Shown piece by piece: positions 9,950-22,564 of a stretch of DNA of 64,000 bases (the stretch's first letter is position 1; every line of letters starts with the position of its first letter). Made by a program: the position numbers and the translations under genes. This DNA is from Diphasiastrum complanatum (lineage: Eukaryota > Streptophyta > Lycopodiopsida > Lycopodiales > Lycopodiaceae), in contig CM055098.1 of NCBI GenBank assembly GCA_029204225.1, forward strand, positions 53,582,054-53,646,053. The letters are read 5' to 3'. The notes beneath the pieces are model-generated. The model ran no database searches. It saw only the letters and a list, made by a program, of their open reading frames with translations, and was not told the DNA's origin.

Positions 9950-11182
9950 TGGTATATGTCGTACTATACCAACAGGGTTAATATAGATTTTATAGTAAAT
10001 AATGTCGTTCCCACAAAGGACAACGTTAGAAAGTTATGTTTTTGGTAAAATTATGGCAAGTGGTTTCGAGTGTTATTTAGGTTGTTGACAAACATTAAAA
10101 AGTAATCAGTATTACTTATATTTGGAATGGGCAGTGTTAATAAATTCAGAACAACAATCTGGCCTCTATCAAATTGGATGAAGCGCATTTTACAAATGAG
10201 ATGTTATCAGAGTAGTACAGCGGTACTACACTCTGGCTGATTAAGGTGTCAACAGAGAATCGAGAATTGTTCGATGTATTCGCGACTGTGTAGACAATTA
10301 ATTAATCGCGTTCACGAACTATTCGTTTCTAGACAAAAGTCCTCAACAACTAAAGTCCAACTTAATGGTTAAAGAACACGAAGAGTTTTAGAATACGTTA
10401 GAAACTTATGTCAATGTAAATCAGGAAGACAGATCAGAGACTTAATTCTTCAGACAGGGACTGTCATCACATATGTATATATACAACTTTATTCAATGAC
10501 CGTGCTAGACTGTACCAAAGATAGTCGTTATTCGAGTGTCGAAAAGAAAGTATTCGCGACAGATGAATAAAATAGTTTAAAGACAGTTCTTTAGAGCATG
10601 CTTTACGAAAACTCAACAAACGACTGTAATGCACTAGAGCGTCTGTCTGATCAGAGAGAAATTCATGAAATGCATTAGAGATTGTTAGCAAACTCCAGAT
10701 CACTCACACTCAACAGTGCGGAGAACACAGATAAGAGATAATAACTCACAGAACTCTATTCACTTCTTCAATCTCTTACATAAGCATAAACTCTTCTCTC
10801 TCGATGATCGAGACTGAAGTGTGAGATCAATATATGTTCTACGGGGCAAACAAACACACCTCTAAAACAACATGTGTATCGCTCTTGCAAAAGGGTCTAG
10901 TTAAGGTATACTTAATTATGAGTTGAAATTACTCTAATTTATCATGTCTTTTTGTATCTAGTCGTTTCGTATGGACAACCTAGTAAAGGTTGTCCAAGAC
11001 AATGTCTTTTCCTTTGAAAGGTCTTGCCCTTAATTACAAGGCAAGTACTTAGGAGATATATTCCCGAAAAATGCCTTAGGTCTCTTCATGATTTATACTT
11101 ATCCAGCTCATATCTTCATTTTCGAGTATATCATGCCATATTTATCTTGATATTTAATATTTAACATTTTCGTGGCATCACA
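9950..11182 (-). mobile_element. 5' LTR of the gypsy element
   Basis: On the minus strand the LTR would start TGTGATGCC at 11,182 and end TATACCA at 9,950, giving the usual TG...CA ends and about 1,233 bp. The right boundary is where homology to the interrupted copia element (at 11,187) stops; the left boundary is set by the primer-binding site. It has no coding capacity and carries scattered TATA-like stretches, for example near 10,470-10,490. No second copy is seen in the window, so the boundaries rest on context. Confidence 0.7.
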
Positions 11183-11186
11183 CTAC

Positions 11187-13071
11187 TTACAACAACTTTC
11201 TTGGTAAAAGGATCAAATATCCTATAAGCTTTCTTATTTTCACTATAACCAACAAAGATGCCTTTAAAAGAAGTGGCATCTTCCTTTTTCCTTGTTTCTA
11301 AAGGAATATGTACATAACAAGTACATCCAAAAACTTTCAAATCACTAAGATTTGGCCTTTTGCCATACAATACTTCATAAGGTGTAAGTCCTTTGATGGC
11401 ACTATTAGTCATTCTATTACATAGAAAGTTTGCACATAAAATAGCTTCTCCCCAAAATGAAATAGGAAGGGATGCATCTAATCTCAAAGCTTTAGTCCTA
11501 TTCTTTCTCTCAGCTACTCCATTTTGTTGTGGAGTATATGTGCAAGTAAACTCTCTCCTAATGCCAATAGTTTCACAAAACTCTTTCATCCTATTGGAGA
11601 TGTACTCCCCTCCATTATCACTTTTTAATACTTTCAAGCTAGTATTAAATTGCTTTTCCACAAGAGTTTTGAACTTTACAAAGGACTCAAAAACTTCACT
11701 TTTCTTAGACAAGAGATAAACCCAAGAGTATCTTGATCTATCATCAATAAAAGTGACATACATAAGAGCTCCACCATTTGATTTATGTGAAAATGAATGA
11801 ACATCTGAGTGCATAAGGTCAAGAAGAGAGTTAGATCTTGTCAAAGATCTCTTGAAAGGTATCTTGTGAGATTTGGAGAGTCCACAAGCTTCACAAAGCT
11901 TGCCACACTTGGATATAGTTTTGGGAAGTCCACTTGCTAGCTCCTTTGTCACCATGGTCTCCATAGCTTTGTAATTAGGATGGCCTAACCTTTTGTGCCA
12001 TAATTCCACTTGAGTGAGCTCCTCCCTTGCCATGTTCACACTTCCAACCATCACATTAGCATCCAATTTGAATAACCTCCCTTGCTTGAACCCACTAGCA
12101 ACACATTTTTCATCTTTCAAGTAAGAACATGCTCCATGCTTGAAATGTACATCTAATCCACTATCCATAAGTTGTCCTACACTCAACAAGTTCGGTACAT
12201 GAAGAACATTGTCTAAATCTATTTTTTTAGATGATCCTAGACATAAAGGAATGGATCCAGCACCTACAATCTCACATTCTTGATCACTTGCAGTAAAGAT
12301 AAATCTCTTAGAACTATTGTAAGAAAGTAGATTAGAAAAGTAGTCTTTTTGGTGAGCCATGTGATAGCTTGCCCCACTATCAATCCACCAAGTGTCTTGA
12401 TTAGATGTTTGTGGTGAGGATACCATCAAAGATAGATTGCACTCTTCCTCCTCCTCCTCAAGCACAAGATTGCCTTGATTGTCTTTCTCTTGGGCATTCT
12501 TCTTCTTGTAGCACTCGGATGCAAAATGTCTCTTTTTCCCACAAAAGAAACAGTTTAGCTTCTTCTTGTCCTTTTTGCTCTTGCCTTTGGAACTTGATGC
12601 TCCATCTTTGCTCTCCATCTCCATATCTTGAGTCTTCTTAGATGGAAACTTTTTCTTCTTGCCTTTCAAGGAAAAGTTAGCTTTTTCATCACCATCATTC
12701 AAAGATAAGGAACTCATCCTACTTTTGATATGAAGCATTCTACTCTCCTCACTTACAAGCACATTTTGAAGTTTTTCAATACTAAGAAGTGAATCTTGAA
12801 TAGCAAAGGTTTGAACAAGATTGGAATAATCATCTCCTAACCCATTCAAAATGATTTGAACTAACTCATCATCTTTGATTTTATCATCTATAGAAGACAA
12901 CTCCTTATTCAAAGATTTGATCCTAAAGACATAATTTTGGGCACTTTCACTACTTCCTTTCATGGTTTGAAGGCTTTGATTCCTAAGCATGAGTATCCTT
13001 GAAGTATTCTTGGATCCATAAATTGCTTTTAATGAATCCTATGTCTCTTTGGATGTGGTACAAGATGAGAT
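11187..13071 (-). pseudogene. Ty1/copia Gag-protease-integrase, near full open frame
   Basis: One minus-strand frame is open from 12,990 to 11,161 (609 codons). It continues upstream as truncated Gag to about 13,071 across one stop (a Trp codon changed to TAG). Order: Gag (residues 1-110), CCHC knuckle CFFCGKKRHFASEC (147-160), protease WWIDSGAS with D204, GAG-pre-integrase WHKRLGHP (331-338), integrase with D416, D458 and E494 (35 residues apart). Small in-frame losses are seen against sibling copies: about five residues after the Glu region (NRT/KAL) and about four before LLSVGQL. RT and RNase H are absent because the gypsy LTR starts at 11,182. It is the same family as the copies at 28,594 and 60,302. 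Confidence 0.9.
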
Positions 13072-13500
13072 TGTTAGCCGATATTTTTGCATGAAAAATC
13101 GGGCTATTTTTAGAGCAATTTCACAGTTTTTGTATAAAAATCGGCATGTAAAACCCGGTTACTAATGGAAAAATCGGCACACAGTTGCCCGTAGAAATGG
13201 GTCCCAACCCACCCCTAAGTAGCTAGACACAGTTTTGAAAGTGACATTCGAATAAACCATCAAAAATATTTCATAGACAATTTTGTACAGACCGAGTCAA
13301 AAATACCGGTCCACATAGAAAGGGGTCCCAGCCCGCCCAAATTGCAGCTAGAGCAAATTTTGAGGCCTTAGAAATGGCCCATAGACTAGTTTACGGCCTT
13401 AGAATTGGCCCGATTATATTAGCCAGCAAAATCGAGCAAATTTTCAATGTACTCCATTACTTTTATTAATGAAAAAGTGCCTACTTTGTTTTTCATGGAA
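13072..13500. repeat. Non-coding block with imperfect direct repeat
   Basis: Sequence that truncates the copia Gag. It contains repeated tcggcatgtaaaacccgg-like words and an imperfect pair about 123 bp apart: gggtcccaacccaccc (about 13,199) and gggtcccagcccgccc (about 13,323), each followed by a diverged copy of the same next 30 bp. No gene; possibly the end of a DNA transposon. Its wording recalls 25,490-25,760. Confidence 0.5.
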
Positions 13501-16320
13501 CCGGTTGCCTTGAAGAAACCCCAAGTCATGAGTGCTCGCCAGTAACAACACACAAAAAAAACCAGCAAAATCAGCTCACAACGAACGGTCCAAAATTATG
13601 AGACAAGGTCAAGGAAACTGCAAAGAAATATTGGCAAATTCTAGTGCAAGTTGAAGCGGCACCCCGATAGACAAATCACCTCGACAACTTAAGCCATGGG
13701 CCATAGACACGCAAATGGAAAATACAAGTGGAGGCCAAAAGTGCATAACAAAAAACATCCTCCTTAAAAGTGGTAGGGGTTGACCACAGGTAGCAAAGAG
13801 GACTACTCAATAAAGAAAGACAAGAAAGTGAAGTACTTACCATTTACACCACCAACAAGTACAAAAGAGGGAAGTGGCTCACACAAGTGGTACCCCAGTA
13901 CCAGTGGCCCAAACCATCTTTTCCAAAAGAGGAAGGGTACCACTTGTGGTCAAATCACAACTAAGAGCCATGTACATGAGAGGACACCTTTCGTGAAAGG
14001 CTTGAAGAATGAAAGTAATTATGGCACTAAAAAAGTGATTTGACTCTTATTTTGATTTGATATAAGACAAGTAGATGATTTGATATGGTTGGTACAAAAT
14101 GACCGTGTTTAGAAGAATTTTGTGATTTATAAAGAATGACTAATGTAAATATGTGGTTTAATGTCGCATATAAGTTGTGTACATTATTTAATTTATAAAG
14201 TCTTAAGTGATTTGTTATATATATGTCCATTAGAAACCCGTTTCGACCCTTTTGGGTCGGAACATTCTCTAAAAAATAAAAAAAACATGTGTTAAACTGG
14301 ATGCGATCTTCCTTCTTTTTCTTTGTAATACATTGAGGGATGCTAGATATATTTCTACTTCCATGAAGTACGGTACCAAGGAGATAGATTTTGAGGAAAA
14401 TGGTTGTGTGCTATGCAGTTGAAGGAAGATTAAGGATAGAAGAGATCTGAAATCTCTGTGGGTGGGATCCGAGGAGGTTTTCGGACTTTGGGTTGAGTGG
14501 ATGGAAAGGAAATAGCTAGCAGCAGTTCAATGGTTGTTAGATAATTGCTAGCATTGAAGAATGGATCAAGTGTCTTTGTTTATGGAATTCTTGGTTGTGG
14601 TCTTGTGCAGAGGTGCTACCGACAATGCTAAGAGGATCATCGAGACTAATTGATTGTATCATAGTCGGATTTTGATATCAGAGGATCATTGAGAGCATAA
14701 AATGGGATTTTCTTGAGATGGTGATGGGGGACAAAAAAGAATTGAGCATTTGCAATGTCCATCTATTGAAGTGTTCATGCTCATGTGTTACATCTCTTGT
14801 GTTGCAATGTCCATCTGTTGAAGTGCTCATGCTCCTGCCTTAATCTCTTCTTAAGATAAAACTATTGCTCTCTTGTCCTTCCAAGCAGTAGACTAATTAT
14901 CCTGCGCAAGGACTAGATTCAATCTACCAGGGGCCAAAATTTATTGTTCCAAATCATAGATTAATCAAGTTCAGTCACTCGATCTTCTATGTCAAGTGAT
15001 AAGGACCAAGATCTTGTATTGGAAATTAGATTTGATCTATCCCAAGTGATGGGAATCGACTTTGATCTTTTTCATGAGCAGACAATTTTTCGAATTTGAT
15101 CACTTATCTGCTGATGTTGAAACAGTGGCTTGCACCCAAGTGTGTTAATACCGAATGGGTTGATAGTTGGATTGAGAGAACGCCATTGTTAAAGGCTCAA
15201 CTGCTGAAGAACCTTACCGGTAAAGTGAGGGGAACCAGAGAAGAAGAAATGTTAAAAGGAAACTATTGCACAGGCATCCCAAATTAAAGGGAGTCGAAAA
15301 CCACGACATAGCTTCTCGGCTTTCAACTCTTGCCATCTGAACCCACTAGACATACAAGTAGCCAACTCACCAACAACGATCAGACTTAACCAACTTGAAG
15401 TTCAGACACCGACATTGAGATCCAACCTGGCACCATGCCAGATCGGGGGGCCCGATGTGGGTGACTTTCCCTCCAAGCAAGCCACCCGACATACATCAAA
15501 CTTAACTAACTTGAAGCTTCCTTACAAACGAGTAACATCCATTCCAAGAAAGTCGTCTGACCTACATCAGACTTAACCAACTCAAAGCTTCAACATGAGT
15601 GCTGGAAGCCAACCTGGCGCCACGCTAGACTGGACAGCCATAAACAGGTAACTTCCTCAACCTTTAGAATATTAAAATAGTTTATTCTAAAAGGTTAAAC
15701 TTCTACATTGTCTAGAATTGCACCAAAGTTGTGCATCTTTTGTAATAGTCTCTTGACTAATGTAGGGCTTGGCCCAAGACCATTATTTATTAATATGAAT
15801 CACTTTTAGTTGCAAATGACACATTGTGATTACATTTCTATGAGAGTTTCTTATAATACAGCTTGAATTTAGTGGTATATGATAATTTAGTGATGTATAT
15901 ATATATTTTAAATATCAATGTAACTTAAAATTTTAAACATACATTGAAAAGTTGTGTATGTTATTTGAATCCACACTAATTTTAGTTATAATTACATCTG
16001 ATTTTCAAAAAACATCCATCACAATTCCCCTTAATCTAACAATTGGAATGCTAACTTCATCTGAATTATAAGTTCAATGTATATGATACTCAAGACCAAA
16101 TCTATTTTGAATTTACAATTATATTGGGTACTCAATATTATAGCTATATAAAAAATCATCAATAAATTCTAGAAACTAAATTGTGGTCACTCGTTGATCA
16201 AATTTGTCTTGTTTGGCTTTTGAACTCGAGAAAATCCCACTTCAACAATTAGTGACTTTTTCTTATTTTTCACATATGGCTCTTTTGGCACCATATGTAG
16301 AAAAAACTCCAAAACAAATT
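13501..16320. other. Unassigned stretch with degenerate repeats
   Basis: No recognisable gene. The few short frames here (for example 13,780-14,043 and 15,096-15,287) have no domain or composition that supports them. Between 15,370 and 15,640 there is a degenerate repeat: cagacttaaccaacttgaag occurs in three variants (about 15,381, 15,496 and 15,570), and aacctggcaccatgccaga recurs as aacctggcgccacgctaga. The part around 15,660-15,800 looks like LTR-type untranslated sequence but has no partner. Confidence 0.5.
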
Positions 16321-16329
16321 AAGAAGTCC

Positions 16330-16844
16330 AAAATTAATTGAGACAGTAAATGGACCAAAAGTGTTCAAAATAGAAGGTTTTGTCCAAGTGTCAGTTTTGC
16401 ATGATGAATCATCATATGACAAAGCACCTTCACACATGTGGGATCAGAGGGATGATCAGTACCACGAGCTCCCACTTATTGTATATATAGAGCCACATTT
16501 GGCCATAATCATTGTGAGACACCAATCTTGGTTTTGAAAGCAATTTTGAGTGATTCTCGCCATTTGTCTACATTTGTTTTGATTGTTTTGAGGTTCTATC
16601 AATGTGTACTTGATTTTCAGGTTGGAGTCCGTACTCAGACAGTGTTTCACATGTGTGAAACCAAAAAGTACACCTACCTTCAATTAAAGATTGTTCTTGT
16701 TAGGATTTTGTGTCTAGAATTGATCTAGATTGATCTTAATCTCAAGTAGATTGATAGATCAAATAATTTGACAACCAATCCCTCTTGAGGATCAGATTAG
16801 GATCCACTCTTGGTCCTTTTTGTACTTTTTGCACACCTAAAATG
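16330..16844 (+). mobile_element. Partial copia LTR, family L1
   Basis: Related over its length to the LTRs at 27,344-27,992 (+) and 36,839-37,661 (-). It shares the TATA region (tgtatatatagag, about 16,480), ccaatcttggttttg, ggttggagtccgtactc, a CACATGTGTG variant of the palindrome, and the end ggatccactcttggtcc...ttttgcaca. The 5' third is missing and no primer-binding site follows, so this is a truncated stand-alone copy. Confidence 0.75.
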
Positions 16845-17238
16845 CACAAAAATGTAGTTCAACAAAGTATACAAATAGCTTAATATTTACACCTAATTTT
16901 AAATCTCATAAATTAAAGCTAAATAACTCAAGATAAATATATTACAAAAAACCATTTTTTATATCATGGACACAATGTGATTATGCTTTTGATAAATTAA
17001 AAAAAATACTTCAAATTTTCTATTACTAAAAGGTTTTCGAAGATGGAAAAACTTAGCATCAAATATTATACTATATGTCAAATCAAATGGAAATTGAGCC
17101 ACTTAAGCCAATATAATTGAACGAAAAGCAAAACAAACTCATCTAAAAAATGGGTCTATGAAAAATTTCAAATATGACATTATGAATTGTATTTATCTTT
17201 AATAATATTACGTATTTTATGAAAACAACTAAATGTTG
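16845..17238. other. AT-rich, no feature seen
   Basis: AT-rich sequence between two LTRs with no gene, repeat or motif that I can support. Confidence 0.5.
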
Positions 17239-17939
17239 TGTGAAAGTACTATACTTTAGGACCATAAATGGATTTACAAAAGATCTACAAGAGCGATTGG
17301 ATGCTTGCTTAACAATCTATCAAAAACCTAGACACAAAAAAGTTGATCTAGATTGGCAATTTGACAAACAACAAGCATTAACAATCAAAAGCATTGATCA
17401 ACATTGAAATCTGAGCCCACAGGCGTGTACTACAAGCTTCAGTATGGCCTTCAAGCTGAGAAACAAGTAGAAATTTATTTGGTTGCACTTGGATCACAAA
17501 AACTCAATGTACATAGTGGAGTAGCTTGAGATTGCCAATGAGCTCCAAAAATATTCTATCCTCTCACTATGGGAGCTTGGAATACATAGCAAATTCTACT
17601 TCCTTCTTGAAGTTAGGTGGATTTCTAGCATGTAGTAAGTAAGTTAACTCACTCTTCTTGCCCTAAAATGAAACCCTAGCCTAGATCCTAGAGTTACGCT
17701 TGGTAGGTAGCTAGTTGGTCAAATTTTCACCTTAAACTTAGGTGTAGGTCCTATAATGTAGGGGTGGCCACCAAATAGACATGACCAACTCTCTTGACTT
17801 GATCTAACCTACATTAGGAGTGGTTTTCCACATGGCATTTTGGCCATACATGTGTGGAAGCCAATTATGTACAAAATTTACACTATTCTTCATGGTTTTT
17901 TATCAAGCTAGATTTGCCAATTTTTGGCAATTCTTCACA
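17239..17939 (-). mobile_element. Copia LTR, family L2, copy 1 (3' LTR)
   Basis: On the minus strand it starts TGTGAAGAATTGCC (17,939) and ends GTACTTTCACA (17,239), 701 bp with TG...CA ends. Clear direct-repeat partners lie at 18,889-19,566 and 22,565-23,240. A purine-rich tract (read TTTGAGGAG on the minus strand, just above 17,939) precedes it, as expected for a 3' LTR. Confidence 0.88.
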
Positions 17940-18883
17940 CTCCTCAAATTTACAACTCTCTTGCCAGATGAATGAATGCTTTAGAAGTTTCTAAAAAACT
18001 AGTTACAAACAAGGAACTTTTGAGACTCCAATAGAGAATGATGTCCATGAAGGATCTTTCACCAAGATGTTCCATAAATGTGTCTATATACATGTAGCGC
18101 ACTTCAAACTAAACGTCATGCCAAACCATGGATTCCAAGGCATTTTGTGCGCTTGAAGATACATCAATTAAAAAATTAAGTGCATACACCACAATGTTGC
18201 CAAAGACGACTTGCCTTGCTTGATCCACATGATTGAGCCTTGATGGATCCATCTTGATACTCATGGTTCTTCTTGGAGTCCTCGAGCCTTGAGCCTGTTC
18301 CTCCACTTGACTTGACTCCAAAAAATCAATGAATTGAATAAGGTATTGATCCAAAGGTGCTTCTTCAAGTTTACAAATATTCCACTTTTTAAAGATTACA
18401 TTTCCACTATTGACAAATTCTTTGGTGGAAAACAAGTAGATTCTACAATCTCTACTTGAAGAGCAAAACACTACCATTATTCCTATAATTGAAATAGAAT
18501 AATATTTGGTCCTTACATTGGAATGATCATGCTCAAAGCATGTGGACCCAAAGTTTTCCAATACAAATGATGTGTCATCTTTTATGACACTATTCAAACT
18601 ATTACAAAAATAGTTATCCAATGAAATTGCTTTATAAACAAAAAATGGAGATTTGAAAGCATCCATTTTCATTGTCTTGTCATAAAGAGTACTAAACATC
18701 ATAGATCTTAAAGATAAGCAACCAGTCACTCCAGGTCTACTAATACTATCCAACAAGTATTCGAAGATAGTAGACTCTCCAATGCTCACCATCCTTGCAA
18801 GGTGCACACTTGAATAGAAAATTTGCATTCAATTTGATGACTCGGCCTTTGGTCATTGAGGACCTCCTTGGAACTCTCATTCT
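17940..18883 (-). pseudogene. Copia integrase C-terminus and linker, copy c
   Basis: The minus-strand frame 18,828-18,109 (239 codons) includes the integrase C-terminal motif NFGSTCFEHDHSNVRTK and GNVIFKKWN, then an acidic linker and the pre-RT segment PSRLNHVDQARQVVFGN. The RT and RNase H genes are absent; coding gives way to a short 3' tail and LTR copy 1. It is a near duplicate of 19,594-20,365. On its upstream side it abuts a truncated LTR copy 2 at about 18,884, sharing only the bases gagg at the junction, so an unequal or illegitimate exchange formed it. Confidence 0.78.
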
Positions 18884-18888
18884 TTGAG

Positions 18889-19566
18889 GCCATAAATGGA
18901 TCTACAAAAGATCCACAAGAGTGATTGGATGCTTGCTTAACAATCTATCAAAAAACTAGACACAAAAAAGTTGATCTAGATTGGCAATTTGACAAACAAC
19001 AAGCATTAACAATCAAAAGCATTGATCAACATTGAAATCTGAGCCCACATGTGTGTAATACAGGCTGTAGTATGGCTTCAAGCTGAGAAAAAAGTAGAAG
19101 TTGATTTGGTTTCATTTGGATCACAAAAACTCAATGTACATAGTGAACTAGCTTGAGATTGCCAATGAGCTCCAAAAATATTCTATCTTCTCACTATGAG
19201 AGCTTGGAATACATAGCAAATTCGACTTCCTTCTTGAAGTTAGGTGGATTTCCAGCATGTAATAAGGAAGTTAACTCACTCTTTTTGCCCTAAAATGAAA
19301 CGCTAGCCTAGATCCTAGAGTTATGCTTGGTAGGTAGCTAGTTGGCCAAATTTTCACCTTAAACTTAGGTGTAGGTCTTATAAAGTACGGATGACCACCA
19401 AATAGACATGAACAACTCTCTTGACTTGACCTAACCTACATTAAAAGTGGGTTGCCACATGGCATTTTGGCCATACATGTGTGGAACCTAAATATGTACA
19501 AAATTTAAAGTACTTTTCATGGTTTTTGATCAAGCTAGATTTGCCAATTTTTGGCAATTCTTCACA
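18889..19566 (-). mobile_element. Copia LTR, family L2, copy 2
   Basis: Same sequence as copy 1 but lacking about 16 bp at its downstream end (minus sense), where it joins the coding copy c at 18,884-18,889. It starts TGTGAAGAATTGCC at 19,566 and is preceded by a purine tract, so it is the 3' LTR of the body at 19,594-22,551. Confidence 0.88.
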
Positions 19567-19593
19567 CTCCTCATCAAATTTAGCTTGATCTAT

Positions 19594-20365
19594 TTACAAC
19601 TCTCTTGCCAGATGAATGAATGTTGTAGAAGTGTCTAAAAAATCCGCTACAAAAATGATGTCCATGAGGGATCTTTCACCACCTCTTAAAGGACCCCTTA
19701 CAAGATGTTCCATAAATGTGTCTATATACATGTAGCACACTTCAAAACTAAACATCATGCCAAGCCATGGATTCCAAGGCATTTTGTGCACTTGAAGATA
19801 CATCAATTAAAAAACTAAATGCATACACAATGTTGCCAAAGACAACTTGCCTTGCTTGATCCACATGATTGAGCCTTGATGGCTCCATCTTGATACTCAA
19901 GGGTATTCTTGGAGTCCTTTGGTCGTGATCTTGATCCTCCACTTGACTGGACTCCAAAACATCAATGAATTGAATAAGGTGTTGATCCAAAGGTGCCTCT
20001 TCAAGTTTACAGATCTTCCACTCTTGAAAGATCACATTTCCACCATTGACAAATTCTTTGGTGGAAAACAAGTAGATTCTACAATCTCTACTTGAAGAGC
20101 AAAACACTACCATTATTCCTATCATTGAAATAGGATAATCTTTGGTCCTTACATTGGAGTGATCATGCAGAAAGCATGTGGACACAAAGATTTCCAAAGC
20201 AAATGATGTTTCATCTTTTATGACTCTATTCAAACTATTACAAAAATAGTTATCCAATGAAATTGCTTTATCAACAACAAATGTAGATTTCAAAGCATCC
20301 CATTTCATTGTCTTGTCATACAAAGTAATACACACCATGAATCTTAAAGATAAGACAAGAAACAA
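19594..20365 (-). pseudogene. Copia integrase C-terminus and linker, copy b
   Basis: Minus-strand frames 20,365-19,748 and 19,806-19,594. Same content as copy c: STCFLHDHSNVRTKDY, GNVIFQEWK, acidic linker, PSRLNHVDQARQVVFGN, then a tail FIHLAREL just before the LTR. The integrase catalytic core upstream and the RT downstream are both deleted, so the body is non-autonomous. Confidence 0.78.
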
Positions 20366-20469
20366 GTCACCTCATGTCTACTAATAATTTCCAAAAAGTA
20401 TTCAAAGATAGTAGACTCTCCAATGCTCACCACCCTTGCAAGATGCACACTTGAATGGACAATTTGCAT

Positions 20470-21880
20470 TCAATTTGATGACTTGGCCATTGTCATTGAG
20501 GACTCCCTTGGAGGTCTCATGCTTTGAGGCTGATCCTCAAGATCTTTCTCCTTTTGATGCTCCTCCTCAGTGAAAGCAAGATCACACTTTGCCAAGATCT
20601 CCTCTTGAGTGATCTCCTCCTTTGCCAAAATCACCCACTCAAAAGCAACACTAGCTTCCAACTTAAACAATCTTCCATGCTTAAATCACTTTGCAATGCA
20701 AACATCATGCTTAAAGTGGACATTCAAACCACTTTCTAAGAGTAGACCAACACTAAGCATATTCTTGGTGATTGATGGTACATAAAGGACATTTCTATAT
20801 CCATGCATTTTGAGGATTCTAGACACAAAGAGATGGTGCCAACACCATCTATCCTACAATCTTCATCATTTGCAGTAAATACCAACCTTTAAGCATCATT
20901 GACAGAGTGTAAGGTTGATAAAAAGTCCTTTTCACAAGACATGTGGGAGCTAGCCCCACTGTCGATCCACCAATTGTCTCTTGAATTGCTATTGCTTGTT
21001 GTTGAGGATGTAGATGCCATCAAGAATACATCTACTTCATCCTCCTCATCCTCCTTTGCAAGGTTTCCTTGTTTGTCCTCCTCCACTTGTGCTCTTAGCC
21101 TCTTGTAGCATTCAAATGCATAATGCCCCTTCTTTCCACAAAAGAAGCATTTTTGCTTTGACTTGTCCTTTGAGCTTGATGTATCACCCTCTTCTTTGGC
21201 CTCCTTTGGATGCTTCTTCTTTTCATTGGTCTTCTTTTTGCCCTTGAATGAGAAATTGGCGTTCTCATCACCATCCTACAAAGACAAGGAACTCATCCTA
21301 GATTTTGCATGGAGCATCCTACACTCTTCAGCCACTAATACACTGTGAAGTTTTTCTATAGTTGGCAAAGTGTCTTGGATGGAAAACTTTGGACCAAATT
21401 TGCAAAGTCATCTCCTAGACCATTAAGGACAATTTGTACAAGCTCTCCATAATGAATCTTCTCTCCAATGGAAACCAACTCCCTATTTAGAGACTTGATG
21501 CTGAGTACATAATCATGTGCACTCTCCTCACTTCTCCTCATGCTTTGCAAACTTTGATTTCTAACCATGAGTACCCTTGAAGTGTTACTAGATTCATAGA
21601 TTGATTTTAAATAATCCCAAGCCTCTTTGGCACTAGTACATGCTGATACTTCTCTCAACAAATCATTTCTCACATTCATCTTCACACAATAAAGTGCAAG
21701 CCTAGATCTCTTCTTGTATTTAGCTAACTCTTGTGCACCTAGAGGTTTATCTTCATCTTCAATCAAGAACTCATAAAGGTCTTGGAGCACCAAGAGTGAC
21801 TCCATCCTAACTTCCAAATAGAATAATTTGTAGAATTCAATCTCTCACTAGCTTCTAGAAGGTATGCTTCAGTAGATCCC
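20470..21880 (-). pseudogene. Copia Gag, protease and GAG-pre-integrase, body b
   Basis: From an ATG near 21,880 (MGSTEAYLLEASERL) the minus strand encodes Gag (open piece 21,817-21,356), the CCHC knuckle KCFFCGKKGHYAFEC near 21,150, the protease WWIDSGASSHM in the frame 21,086-20,889, and the region just before GAG-pre-integrase (20,670-20,470). Frameshifts occur near 21,810, 21,350, 20,890 and 20,690. The coding then jumps directly to the integrase C-terminus (copy b). The family is related to, but distinct from, the one at 60,302. Confidence 0.85.
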
Positions 21881-22551
21881 ATCTTACTAGTAACTTCTAC
21901 AAACAAGAAATAGACTTGAAACTCACAAAGGTCTCACACTTGCAGTGTTTCACTCAAATTTGATTTCTAATCCAACAGATGGACTTATAATTATAGTTCT
22001 ATCACTCCCTCACAAAGCTGGAATGAAGATAAGATGAAGTGAAAACTACTTTTGAACAAATCTTGCCAAGAGATGGATTTAGTTGTCTTAGAAACTCATT
22101 AAGGTCTCTCTTTGTACTGTTTCACTCAAATTAGATTTCTAATTCAACAAATGGACTTATAATCTCAGTTCTAGCACTCCCTCACAAAGTTGAAATGAAG
22201 ATAAGCTGATGTGAAATCTACTTACAATCAAATCTTGCCAATTTTGGCTATTTTTGGACAATAACATGACTAAATATCCCTCACACTTTTTGATGTACTT
22301 TCAAGACCTGTAAAACAAGTTTATAGGACCTGATTTCAGCCTAGATTAATTAGATCTCATGATCCTATGTCAAATCAGGTTCAGAGGTGCCCAAACATGT
22401 GGACTGTATGGATTTGGACCCCTACCAAGTTTGGGATCAAATCTCCTCACCAAAATCAAGATTCTAGCTTGCCCTCTCAATACTAGGTTTTAGCACCAAA
22501 ACTTGCTAAAAATGGATTTGCATTAGATCAATGTCTTATGATCTTGTACTT
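21881..22551 (-). other. Untranslated leader of copia body b
   Basis: Non-coding leader between the primer-binding site and Gag. It contains a partial duplication: the text cactcaaattkgatttctaa with the following ~75 bp occurs at about 21,952 and 22,125. Confidence 0.6.
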
Positions 22552-22564
22552 GGCTCTGATACCA
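22552..22564 (-). other. Primer-binding site, initiator Met tRNA type
   Basis: Reads TGGTATCAGAGCC on the minus strand, directly next to the LTR end at 22,565. This is the standard plant copia site complementary to the 3' end of initiator methionine tRNA. Confidence 0.93.

Noticed and set aside
13780-14043. 87-codon frame
   Set aside because: No domain, no flanking gene signals, and composition like the surrounding non-coding DNA.
15096-15287. 63-codon frame
   Set aside because: Isolated, short, no recognisable motif or splice partners.
22552-22564. Possible tRNA gene because of the tRNA-like word TGGTATCAGAGCC
   Set aside because: It is a 13-base primer-binding site next to an LTR; no cloverleaf or box A/B spacing around it. 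The same applies to the other such sites.
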